Shown here piece by piece: positions 8,109 through 14,108 of a stretch of DNA of 64,000 nucleotides. Within the stretch, counting starts at the first letter, position 1. Each line of letters starts with the position of its first letter. The notes below the pieces were generated by a model. It worked only from the letters and a program-made list of their open reading frames with translations. It did no database searches and had not been told where the DNA came from. Source of the stretch: Cellulomonas sp. HZM (lineage in GTDB: Bacteria; Actinomycetota; Actinomycetes; Actinomycetales; Cellulomonadaceae); the NCBI RefSeq assembly GCF_000708885.1, contig NZ_JEOE01000004.1:62001-126000 (forward strand), read 5' to 3'. A program made the translations under genes and the position numbers.

Positions 8109-8900
8109 TCAGGAGCGCACGGGGAGGGACTCGAGCCACGTCTGCCAGGTGGGCTCCTCGCGACGCACGTACTCGGGTGCGTCCACGGAGAAGAAGTAGG
8201 CGCGGACGACGGCTAGCGCGGTGCCACCCTCCTCGGCCCACGCGACCACGCTGAGGATGCCCGGCACCGGTGCGGCGAGCCTCACGACGGCGTGCCGGTC
8301 GCCGATCCGCTCGGTGGTCCCGGTCGTGCCGTTCACCTCGACGGTCGCGCCCTCGCTCGTGAGCCCCAGCTCGTCGCGCAGCGTCGACCAGAGCGAGGCC
8401 TCGTCGCCCGGCCTGGACGCACTGACCTCCAGCTGCGTCGCCTCCTGCCCTGCGAAGTCCCGCAGGTAGACGCGCAGGTTGTCGAAGGACGGGAGCCAGC
8501 CGGGCGCCAGGGTGTCCCACCACTCCTGCTCCCAGGCCGCGCCGGTGCCGAACCCGCTGCTGGTGACCCGGACGACGCACGTGCCGCCGGACCGCGCCTC
8601 GACGACGAACTCCGACGTCAGCGGGCTCAGCTCGTCGGGGTCCTTGCCCATCAGGGCGGCCCAGTCCTCCTCGTACTCGAGGCGACGCGGCGGGTCCCAG
8701 CCGGTGACGCGTCCGTCCGAGCCCGTCTCGGGGCCCATCGCGAAGTGGAGGGAGCCGCCCTCGCGTTCCTCCAGGTCGGTGGGGAGGAACCACGCGCTCA
8801 TGCCCTTGGCCGTCGCGATCGCCTCCCAGACCTGCTGCGGGGTCCCGGGGACCTCGACGCTGAACTCCAGGCGGTACGGGACGTCGGTGGTCGTGCTCAT
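8109..8900 (-). CDS. SRPBCC/AHSA1-domain protein
   Basis: 263 aa. Residues about 8-150 form an activator-of-Hsp90-type SRPBCC (START-like) hydrophobic-pocket fold: E-F-S-V-E-V-x-G-T-P-x-Q-V-W-E-A-I-A-T-A-x-G-M-S-A-W-F pattern, then E-G-G-S-L and R-L-E-Y. The remaining 110 residues look like a second, divergent helix-grip domain. The start overlaps the stop of the ArsR-type regulator (ATGA), a very common actinobacterial pair. The ligand is unknown. Confidence 0.88.
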   Translation of the reverse strand: MSTTTDVPYRLEFSVEVPGTPQQVWEAIATAKGMSAWFLPTDLEEREGGSLHFAMGPETGSDGRVTGWDPPRRLEYEEDWAALMGKDPDELSPLTSEFVVEARSGGTCVVRVTSSGFGTGAAWEQEWWDTLAPGWLPSFDNLRVYLRDFAGQEATQLEVSASRPGDEASLWSTLRDELGLTSEGATVEVNGTTGTTERIGDRHAVVRLAAPVPGILSVVAWAEEGGTALAVVRAYFFSVDAPEYVRREEPTWQTWLESLPVRS

Positions 8901-9475
8901 GACTCCTCCTCGGGTACGGGGTGCGAGGCGACGACGAGCCGGTGCGGCCGCCCGTCGTCGTGGTGGTAGCGCGCGGCCAGGTCGAGCACCGCGGCGGTGA
9001 GGTCGTCGGCGAAGGCGGACCGGTCGGCGGCCGACCGGAAGCCGATGGTGGTGTCGACGGTCAGCGTGGGCAGCCGCTCGCCGGAGCGAGCCGCGCGCCG
9101 CGCGAGGACGCCGACCTCCCGCACCACTCGTCCTGCCAGCGCGACCAGGTAGGCCGCCGAGCGGCGGTCGGCGCTCGCTCCGGGATCGGCGGCGGATGCG
9201 GTGACCGCCGCGGGCGAGACGACGAACGCTGCGGCCGAGGCCTGCAGCACGCGCTCGGTGATGCCGCCGTGGTGGCGCTCCTCGGCCAGCTCCACCAGCC
9301 CGTGCGCCTCGAGCGACCGCAGGTGGTAGTTGACCTTCTGCCGCGTGATCCCGACGCGCGCGGCGAGCCCGGCCGCCGATGCGGGGACGCTCAGCTCGCG
9401 GAGCAGCATGGCCCGGACGGGGTCCAGCGCGACGGCGGCGGCGTCGGGGTCCTCGATGACGGCGATGTCCTGCAT
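8897..9475 (-). CDS. ArsR-type winged-helix regulator with extra C-terminal domain
   Basis: 192 aa from ATG 9475 (a TTG 24 nt further upstream falls inside the operator and is disfavoured). The N-terminal 75 residues carry the HTH: L-D-P-V-R-A-M-L-L-R-E-L, A-A-R-V-G-I-T-R-Q-K-V-N-Y-H-L-R-S-L-E recognition helix and a G-L-V-E-L wing. There is no metal-binding Cys pair. The C-terminal region (about 100-185) may sense the ligand handled by the coupled SRPBCC protein. A strong palindrome lies 13 nt before the start, so it probably represses its own operon. Confidence 0.9.
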   Translation of the reverse strand: MQDIAVIEDPDAAAVALDPVRAMLLRELSVPASAAGLAARVGITRQKVNYHLRSLEAHGLVELAEERHHGGITERVLQASAAAFVVSPAAVTASAADPGASADRRSAAYLVALAGRVVREVGVLARRAARSGERLPTLTVDTTIGFRSAADRSAFADDLTAAVLDLAARYHHDDGRPHRLVVASHPVPEEES

Positions 9476-9488
9476 GCGATAGACGGTG

Positions 9489-9516
9489 CCCCTTGACAAG
9501 TATTCTTGTCAAGGGG
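9489..9516 (-). promoter_or_regulatory. Operator of the ArsR/SRPBCC operon
   Basis: Perfect inverted repeat: CCCCTTGACAAG, 4-nt centre, CTTGTCAAGGGG (12-bp arms). It contains TTGACA on both strands, so the repressor would mask a -35 element. It lies 13 nt upstream of the regulator start and downstream of the monooxygenase gene. Confidence 0.8.
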
Positions 9517-9540
9517 TCGACGGCAGCGGCGCCGCGCGAC

Positions 9541-10716
9541 TCAGCTGTGCGGTGCGGCCGGAGGCGGCGGGGTCCACCCCATCGCGGCCCGCGAGCCACG
9601 AAGGACCGCGCTCGCGGGGGTCAGGCGCATGAGGCCGTTGCGGAGGCCCTGCCGCCATCCTCCGCCGAGGTGCGACCCGAACCGTCCGGACGCGACCGCC
9701 GACCGCGCGAGGGCGCGGCACCTCGGCCGACGAACGGCGTCGAACTCGTCGAGCGCGGGAGCCAGACGCCCGCCGGCCGCGACGGGCGAGCCCACGAGGA
9801 GGCCGACGCACAGCCCGTCCTCGAGAGCGGTGGCGGCGCCCTGCCCCATCGTCGGGAGGGTGCCGTGGGCCGCGTCCCCGACCATGACGACGCGGCCCGC
9901 GGTGTAGCGGGGCAGGCCGCCCGGCAGGTGGTGGACGTCGTGGCGCATGACCGCACCGGGCGGCGTCGCGCCGAGCACCTCCAGCACCGGGGGCGCCCAT
10001 CCTGCGAATCGGCTGCGGGCGGCCGCGAGCTCGTCGTGCACGGGCAGTCGCTCAGGCATCGCGACGTACCCGTACCAGTAGGTCTCGTCCTCGGCGACGC
10101 GCAGGATGCCGAACTCGGCGTGCGGGCCCCAGTACTGCCGCAGGGCCTCGTCGCCGAACGTGCCGGGGGTGACCGCACGCCAGCTGGAGTAGCCGCTGTA
10201 CACGGGCCGGCTCGCGGGGAACAGCGACCGGCGTACCGCGCTGCTCATGCCGTCCGCCCCGACCACCAGGTCGGCCCGCCTGTCGTCGACGACGGCTGGT
10301 GCGCCGTCGGGGTCCCCGGGCCCGACGGTCGTGACGGTGGCTCCCGTCTGCACCTCGACCCCGCAGTCGGCCGCCCGGCGCAGCAGCGCCGAGTGCAGGC
10401 GACGACGATGGACACCGATCAGGGCGACGGCCTCGCGCATCGCTGGGGTGTCCGCCAGCTCGAGGATCGCCCGCCCGTGCAGGTCCCAGGTGCCGCCCGC
10501 CCGGGTGGGGTAGCCGAGGGCCGCGACGTCGTCGTCGTCGAATCCCAGCCCCCTGAAGGCGGCGACCGCGTTGCCGGACATCGCAAGCCCGGCCCCGACC
10601 TCGCCCAGGTCCGCCGACCTCTCGAGCACCGTGACCTGCCACCCCGTGCGCGCGAGCGAGATCGCCGACGCCAGGCCGGCGATCCCGGCACCCACGACGA
10701 TCGCCGTGCATCCCAT
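9541..10716 (-). CDS. FAD-dependent monooxygenase (PHBH/UbiH-type)
   Basis: 391-aa flavoprotein of the aromatic-ring hydroxylase class. The N-terminal Rossmann motif is VGAGIAGLASA (G-x-G-x-x-G), the NAD(P)H/FAD motif is V-V-G-A-D-G-M-S-S-A-V-R, and the C-terminal FAD ribityl motif is G-D-A-A-H-G-T-L-P-T-M-G-Q-G. These are the three hallmarks in the expected order and at full length. Substrate unknown; antibiotic-inactivating and catabolic enzymes share this fold. The start ATG 10716 has GAGGAGG 5 nt upstream. It lies downstream of the VOC gene in the same direction, with 124 nt between them. Confidence 0.92.
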   Translation of the reverse strand: MGCTAIVVGAGIAGLASAISLARTGWQVTVLERSADLGEVGAGLAMSGNAVAAFRGLGFDDDDVAALGYPTRAGGTWDLHGRAILELADTPAMREAVALIGVHRRRLHSALLRRAADCGVEVQTGATVTTVGPGDPDGAPAVVDDRRADLVVGADGMSSAVRRSLFPASRPVYSGYSSWRAVTPGTFGDEALRQYWGPHAEFGILRVAEDETYWYGYVAMPERLPVHDELAAARSRFAGWAPPVLEVLGATPPGAVMRHDVHHLPGGLPRYTAGRVVMVGDAAHGTLPTMGQGAATALEDGLCVGLLVGSPVAAGGRLAPALDEFDAVRRPRCRALARSAVASGRFGSHLGGGWRQGLRNGLMRLTPASAVLRGSRAAMGWTPPPPAAPHS

Positions 10717-10840
10717 GCCGACCTCCTCGAGAGGGCGGGTCGTCCTGCGTTGCGGGCGACCGTGGTGGTACGCATGCTGCCGCACTCCCGTCCTCGGCGC
10801 CGAGCGCGTCGACGGGCGACGACGCCGTCGAGCCTCTCCG

Positions 10841-11554
10841 TCAGCGAGGCGGTTCCGTCGTCGGCCGAGCCAGCCGGAGCTCGTTCCCGTCAGGGTCGGT
10901 GAGCGTGACGACACCGTCGCGCCCACCCTCGCGGCCGGCGCCCAGCCCGACGAGGCGCGCAGCCGCCGCGTCGGGGTCGGTGGCGACGAGGTCGAGGCGC
11001 TGGCGGCTCCCCTCGTGCCGGCGGGTGGCGGGCTCGCCGCCCCAGGAGACCTTCGTGCCGCCCGCCGGCGACTGCACCGCGGTCTCGTCGTCCTGGTCCC
11101 ACACGAGCGGCCACCCGAGTGCGTCGCGCCAGAACAGCCCGACCTCGCGGGTTCCCTCGCACGTCACCTCGCCGAGCGGCCCGCAGCCGGCGAGGAAGCG
11201 GTTGCCGGGCTCGATGACGCAGAACGCGTTGCCGCCCGGGTCGGCGAGGACGACGTGCGGCTCGTCGGGGAGCTGGCCGACGTCGAGGTGGGTGCCGCCG
11301 AGGCTCAGCGCCGTCTCGACGGTGCGGCGCTGGTCGTCGAGGCTCTCGCTCGTGACGTGCAGGTGCAGGTGGCTGCGCCTGATTTCGTCTGCCGGCGTCG
11401 CGACGAAGCGCAGCCCGACCTGCGTCTCGTCGCCCGGCAGCAGGGCGCCGGTCGCCTCGGGGACCACGGTCCGGCCCAGCAGCCGCGCCCAGAAGGTTGC
11501 TACCGCGCCGGGCTCGACGACGTCGAACGCCACTGCCTCCAGATGCACGGTCAT
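10841..11554 (-). CDS. VOC-family (glyoxalase/dioxygenase-like) protein, two modules
   Basis: 237 aa made of two vicinal-oxygen-chelate half-barrel modules (about 1-118 and 125-232). Each ends with a D-P-x-G-N-x-x-x-[VL] strand (ADPGGNAFCVIEP and TDPDGNELRLARP). Residues H-L-H-L-H-V in module 1 may bind a metal. The enzyme activity is unspecified; many such actinobacterial proteins are resistance or uncharacterised proteins. TACCGT ends 6 nt before ATG 11554 with no Shine-Dalgarno sequence, so it is probably leaderless; a TTGACC -35 lies 19 nt before that box. Confidence 0.87.
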   Translation of the reverse strand: MTVHLEAVAFDVVEPGAVATFWARLLGRTVVPEATGALLPGDETQVGLRFVATPADEIRRSHLHLHVTSESLDDQRRTVETALSLGGTHLDVGQLPDEPHVVLADPGGNAFCVIEPGNRFLAGCGPLGEVTCEGTREVGLFWRDALGWPLVWDQDDETAVQSPAGGTKVSWGGEPATRRHEGSRQRLDLVATDPDAAAARLVGLGAGREGGRDGVVTLTDPDGNELRLARPTTEPPR

Positions 11555-11642
11555 CGCCCCACGGTACGAATCGGCGCTCCGGGACGGTCAAGGCGAAATC
11601 GGGGCTCCGCCCATAGCGCTCGCCGACGAGGCCGGTCTCCGC

Positions 11643-12044
11643 TCAGCGCGCGGCGACGACCCGGAGGCCGGGCACCTGGGACATCGCGGCGTCGGCGGTC
11701 ACGAGCGCGACGCCTTCGATCACCGCCTGCGCGACCAGCAGGCGGTCGAACGGGTCGCGATGGTCCCAGCCCATGGACCCGGCGAGCAGCGCGTGCTCAG
11801 TGGAGATCGGCAGCTCGTCGGCGCTGATCTCGCGCAGCCACGACGCCCAGGCCGGCACGAGCGTGTGGCCGATGTCGAGCTTGCCGAGCCGCGTCTTCGT
11901 CGCGACCTCCATCGCGCTCGCTGCCGAGACGAGCACGCGGTTCCGGGGGTCGCCGAGGGCGTCCCGCACGTCGGCCGCGAGCCTGCCCGGCGAACCCCAG
12001 AGCCACAGGACGACGTGCGTGTCCAGCAGGTAGCTCACTCCCAT
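11643..12044 (-). CDS. vapC: PIN-domain ribonuclease toxin (VapC family)
   Basis: 133 aa. The PIN acidic triad-plus is intact: D in YLLDTH (residue about 8), E in A-S-A-M-E-V-A-T-K, D in H-R-D-P-F-D-R-L-L-V-A-Q-A and D in V-T-A-D-A. This predicts Mg-dependent RNA cleavage neutralised by the upstream antitoxin. The ORF overlaps the antitoxin by 10 nt. A GTG two codons downstream, whose GTGA overlaps the antitoxin stop, is an alternative start. The toxin-antitoxin pair borders the defence island. Confidence 0.9.
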   Translation of the reverse strand: MGVSYLLDTHVVLWLWGSPGRLAADVRDALGDPRNRVLVSAASAMEVATKTRLGKLDIGHTLVPAWASWLREISADELPISTEHALLAGSMGWDHRDPFDRLLVAQAVIEGVALVTADAAMSQVPGLRVVAAR

Positions 12045-12256
12045 GCCGCGAGCTCGTCGTCCGGCAGCGGCTCCGAGAACGAGTCGGGCACCTCGAACTC
12101 GAGGCCTCCGAAGGGCCGACGCCACGAGGTGTCGATCGGGACGAGCCGTGCGACGGGGGAGCCCGCGCGGGCCACGACGACCTCCTCGCCACGCTCGACG
12201 CGCGCGAGGAGCTCGGACAGCCGCGTCTTGGCCTCCTGCACGTTGACTGTCGTCAT
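12035..12256 (-). CDS. Phd/YefM-family antitoxin
   Basis: 73 aa. The N-terminus T-V-N-V-Q-E-A-K-T-R-L-S-E-L-L, then V-E-R-G-E-E-V-V-V-A-R-A-G-x-P-V-A-R-L-V-P, is the classic Phd/YefM DNA-binding fold; the acidic C-terminal tail (LPDDELAAWE) would wrap the toxin. TAGCCT ends 7 nt before ATG 12256 and no Shine-Dalgarno sequence exists, so the transcript is probably leaderless. The operator palindrome overlaps the -35, consistent with autorepression by the toxin-antitoxin complex. Confidence 0.92.
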   Translation of the reverse strand: MTTVNVQEAKTRLSELLARVERGEEVVVARAGSPVARLVPIDTSWRRPFGGLEFEVPDSFSEPLPDDELAAWE

Positions 12257-12263
12257 GACCGGC

Positions 12264-12293
12264 AGGCTAGGTTGACCAGACCAGGCTGGTCAA
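12264..12293 (-). promoter_or_regulatory. Promoter and operator of the toxin-antitoxin operon
   Basis: Minus strand: TTGACC (12288-12293), 18-nt spacer, TAGCCT (12264-12269). The inverted repeat TTGACCAG-N6-CTGGTCAA (12272-12293) covers the -35 and most of the spacer, matching the usual autoregulation of Phd/VapBC operons. Confidence 0.75.
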
Positions 12294-12451
12294 TGGCGAG
12301 CCCGCTGGCGGATCGGTGCACGAATCCGGCTCACGTGCGCTTCGAGTCCAACGGGCATCGCATCCAAGCGGTCAGGGATCTCGAGGTCTCGGAGGCGCAG
12401 GTGTAGGAACTCAGCGGAGTTGTCCGAGGTCCGAAGCCCCGACCTGCGGTT

Positions 12452-12492
12452 GGACAAGTAGGTGAGACGAACCGTGTCTCACCTACTTGTCC
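12452..12492. repeat. 17-bp perfect inverted repeat with 7-nt loop
   Basis: GGACAAGTAGGTGAGAC (12452-12468) and its exact reverse complement (12476-12492) flank a 7-nt loop. The arms are not GC-rich and there is no T-run, so this is not a typical terminator; a recombination site, element end or protein-binding site is possible. Confidence 0.8.
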
Positions 12493-12546
12493 GAATCCTC
12501 GTCCCGGACCGCAACGAGGGCATCGCGGCAAGGTGGACTCGTCTAG

Positions 12547-12609
12547 CCAGTGTCGCCACCGGGCACCAGCAAGGCGGTTGCGGTGATCGATTGTTGCCGC
12601 CGACACTGG
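12547..12609. other. Long-loop inverted repeat overlapping the terminator arm
   Basis: CCAGTGTCG (12547-12555) pairs with CGACACTGG (12601-12609). Its right arm shares four bases with the neighbouring terminator hairpin (12606-12647), so the two structures exclude one another in RNA. Confidence 0.5.
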
Positions 12610-12647
12610 GTGCGGCCCCGTCGCTGCAACGACGAGGCCGCACCCAG
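12606..12647 (-). terminator. Strong terminator hairpin of the 23-codon mini-gene
   Basis: 18-bp stem (CTGGGTGCGGCC plus six more pairs, one G-U) with a 6-nt loop, starting 2 nt after the mini-gene stop codon on the minus strand. Stem length and position fit an intrinsic (GC-type, no U-tract) actinobacterial terminator. Confidence 0.75.
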
Positions 12648-12649
12648 AG

Positions 12650-12721
12650 CTAGTTGGGCTCGAGCGTGATGGAGACCGAGCCACGGGACCATGTGACGGT
12701 CAGTCGAAATCCGCGCTTCAC
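12650..12721 (-). CDS. 23-residue peptide gene with near-perfect ribosome-binding site
   Basis: GTG 12721 opens a 23-codon frame (VKRGFRLTVTWSRGSVSI followed by TLEPN), an Arg/Lys-rich N-terminus followed by alternating hydrophobic/Thr residues that could form a beta-hairpin. AAGGAGGTGAT, an 11-nt match to the 16S anti-Shine-Dalgarno, lies before it with 8 nt between GGAGG and GTG; an in-frame ATG 6 nt upstream is too close to the site to be the start. A hairpin precedes the site and a strong terminator follows the stop. It is divergent from the Rep-like gene. It could be a leader peptide, a toxin-like small protein or a regulator. I do not recognise the family. Confidence 0.6.
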   Translation of the reverse strand: MKRGFRLTVTWSRGSVSITLEPN

Positions 12722-13025
12722 GAGCATCACCTCCTTCTCCTGGGTCGGTAGAACCTGTCGGGGCCGGGCCAGGCGGCTCGGCCCCGACGTCGCCCATGAT
12801 TCCCGGAAAGTCGCGAAGCACCAAGGCCGAACTTCGACCATCTGAGCGGGTTCGAACAGCCGATACAGCGGGCTAAATTGCGGTGCGAGCCGTAGACGTA
12901 GACGCTCTGAGCGCAACCCGTGTACCATCGCAGCGACCCACTTTCTCGGGTTCACGTGCAGGTACGGCTGTAGGCCTTGACGGCATGACCCCATTGACCC
13001 CGCTACAGCAGCGGAGGGGGCTCAG
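12722..13025. other. Divergent intergenic region of mini-gene and Rep-like gene
   Basis: 304 nt with no gene. It holds the 12757-12788 hairpin, the mini-gene ribosome-binding site and, near the Rep-like start, GCTGTAG (12967-12973) with CTACAGC (13003-13009) flanking two TGACCCC copies. This could be a small operator; no convincing iteron array or promoter is seen. Confidence 0.4.
12757..12788 (-). promoter_or_regulatory. 5'-UTR hairpin before the mini-gene
   Basis: GTCGGGGCCG and its reverse complement (10-bp arms, 12-nt loop) lie about 22 nt upstream of the ribosome-binding site of the 23-codon gene. It may protect the message or act in regulation; it would also terminate transcription entering from upstream. 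Confidence 0.5.
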
Positions 13026-13892
13026 ATGGTCAGTCAGTTTAGGAGGGCGGCCGTGGGAGCTCTCACCGTGACGGCCAAGAGGCTGCTCGCCGAAGCGGTC
13101 AAGGCGTCAGGCCGCAAAGCGACGGTGCAGATCGCGGGGGAGTATGCGTGGAAGCAGACTCCGAGCCAGTCGTCGACCGACCTCTCGAAGCTGTTCGCGC
13201 TCGGCGAGGTGCCGATGAAGCTCTACCTCACCCTTGTCATGCTGACTCGCAAGCCCCCGCACGTGCTCTATCGTGCCCGGCCCGACCACTACTGGGCCGA
13301 GATGCTGGGCTATGAGGAGCTTGACGATCGTCGCCCTACGCCGGGCGCGGGCACGCGACGCATCAAGCGAGCGTTTGCGGTGTTGGGCAGCGCGGGACCT
13401 CGCGGCGCGAGCATGGTGACACGCACGCCGGAGCCCGGGTACGGCGCTCGGATCACCGTCCCCATCCATCCTCCGCAGCCGCCGAAGACGCTGCGGGGGC
13501 CGTACATCACGATCCCGATCGAGTTGTGGTCTCGCGGCTGGATCAACGTTCTGTCAGCTCGAGCACTCTTCGTCTACCTGTGTCTACGACTGGTGCTCGC
13601 CGGCAGACCCGAGGCCGAGGGGGCCCACGTCTCCATCTGGGACAGGGAGAACTTCTGCATCAAGGACGACACCTGGGAGCGTGGCTTCAGGGACCTCGAG
13701 GCGCTTGGCCTGGCGAGGGCCAAGGTGGAGGACGAGGTGCAGGCCGATCGCTGGTCCACGGACCGCCTGTACAAGCGCAAGGTGTACTACCTCAACAGGA
13801 CGTTTCTCGAGACGACTGATGCCCCCGACGGAGCGGACGACTTGGTCGACGGCGGTGTGGCAGGCGTGCCAGACCACCAGACCGCCCGGTAG
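13026..13892 (+). CDS. Rep-like double winged-helix protein of unknown function
   Basis: 288 aa, not assigned to a named family. Two similar halves can be seen: about 55-120 (K-L-Y-L-T-L-V-M-L-T-R ... Y-W-A-E-M-L-G-Y ... R-R-I-K-R-A-F-A-V-L) and about 165-240 (Y-I-T-I-P-I-E-L-W ... A-R-A-L-F-V-Y-L-C-L-R ... D-D-T-W-E-R-G-F-R-D-L-E-A-L-G-L). Both have the layout of winged-helix domains, as in plasmid Rep_3/RepA initiators, so DNA binding is likely. No replication origin or partner gene is seen. ATG 13026 has GGAGGGGG 5 nt upstream; a GTG at about 13051 with AGGAGGG upstream is an alternative. Confidence 0.75.
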   Translation: MVSQFRRAAVGALTVTAKRLLAEAVKASGRKATVQIAGEYAWKQTPSQSSTDLSKLFALGEVPMKLYLTLVMLTRKPPHVLYRARPDHYWAEMLGYEELDDRRPTPGAGTRRIKRAFAVLGSAGPRGASMVTRTPEPGYGARITVPIHPPQPPKTLRGPYITIPIELWSRGWINVLSARALFVYLCLRLVLAGRPEAEGAHVSIWDRENFCIKDDTWERGFRDLEALGLARAKVEDEVQADRWSTDRLYKRKVYYLNRTFLETTDAPDGADDLVDGGVAGVPDHQTAR

Positions 13893-14108
13893 ACGATGGT
13901 CTCGCGCTCCGGCGGATCGAGCGCACTCTTCCTCGCTGCAGTGGCATAGGAGGCGAGCGTGTGCCGCACAGATTGGCGACGGTCGGCCTAGGCCGTTGCG
14001 ACGACTCACATTGAACATCGCAACGACACAGAGTTAGGCGTCCGCCTGATGGGGTCACTTAGACCTACCGCTGATGGTCATTCGTGCCGGCGAACCGACC
14101 CGTGATGT
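13893..14108. other. Intergenic gap between convergent Rep-like and NACHT genes
   Basis: 216 nt. On the minus strand a short frame reads VRHTLASYATAARKS, resembling the R-H-T-x-A box of tyrosine recombinases, but there is no flanking integrase sequence. No terminator is clear. Confidence 0.3.

Larger units (their letters stand above)
12294..12649. other. Gene-poor edge of the defence island with hairpins and possible gene remnant
   Basis: About 356 nt with no convincing intact gene. On the minus strand an open frame ending at TGA just inside the toxin-antitoxin operator (about 12291-12293) reads ...AEFLHLRLRDLEIPDRL and then a basic tail; it lacks a start and may be the 3' remnant of a lost gene. 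Three inverted repeats (listed separately) occupy 12452-12647. Confidence 0.5.

Noticed and set aside
10717..10840. Terminator between the VOC and monooxygenase genes
   Set aside because: A GACGGCG/CGCCCGTC pairing exists but needs a bulge and is short; not strong enough to list.
12294..12440. Pseudogene ending ...RLRDLEIPDRL in front of the toxin-antitoxin operator
   Set aside because: The frame looks coding for about 45 residues but has no recognisable family or start; chance open frames are common at this GC content.
12961..13025. Plasmid origin with iterons (TGACCCC repeats)
   Set aside because: Only two imperfect copies next to one short inverted repeat; an origin would need more iterons and an AT-rich stretch.
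13893..14108. Tyrosine-recombinase fragment (VRHTLASYATAARKS)
   Set aside because: Only one box-like motif on about 15 residues, no catalytic Arg/Lys context or attachment site. Kept as a weak hint, not called as a pseudogene.
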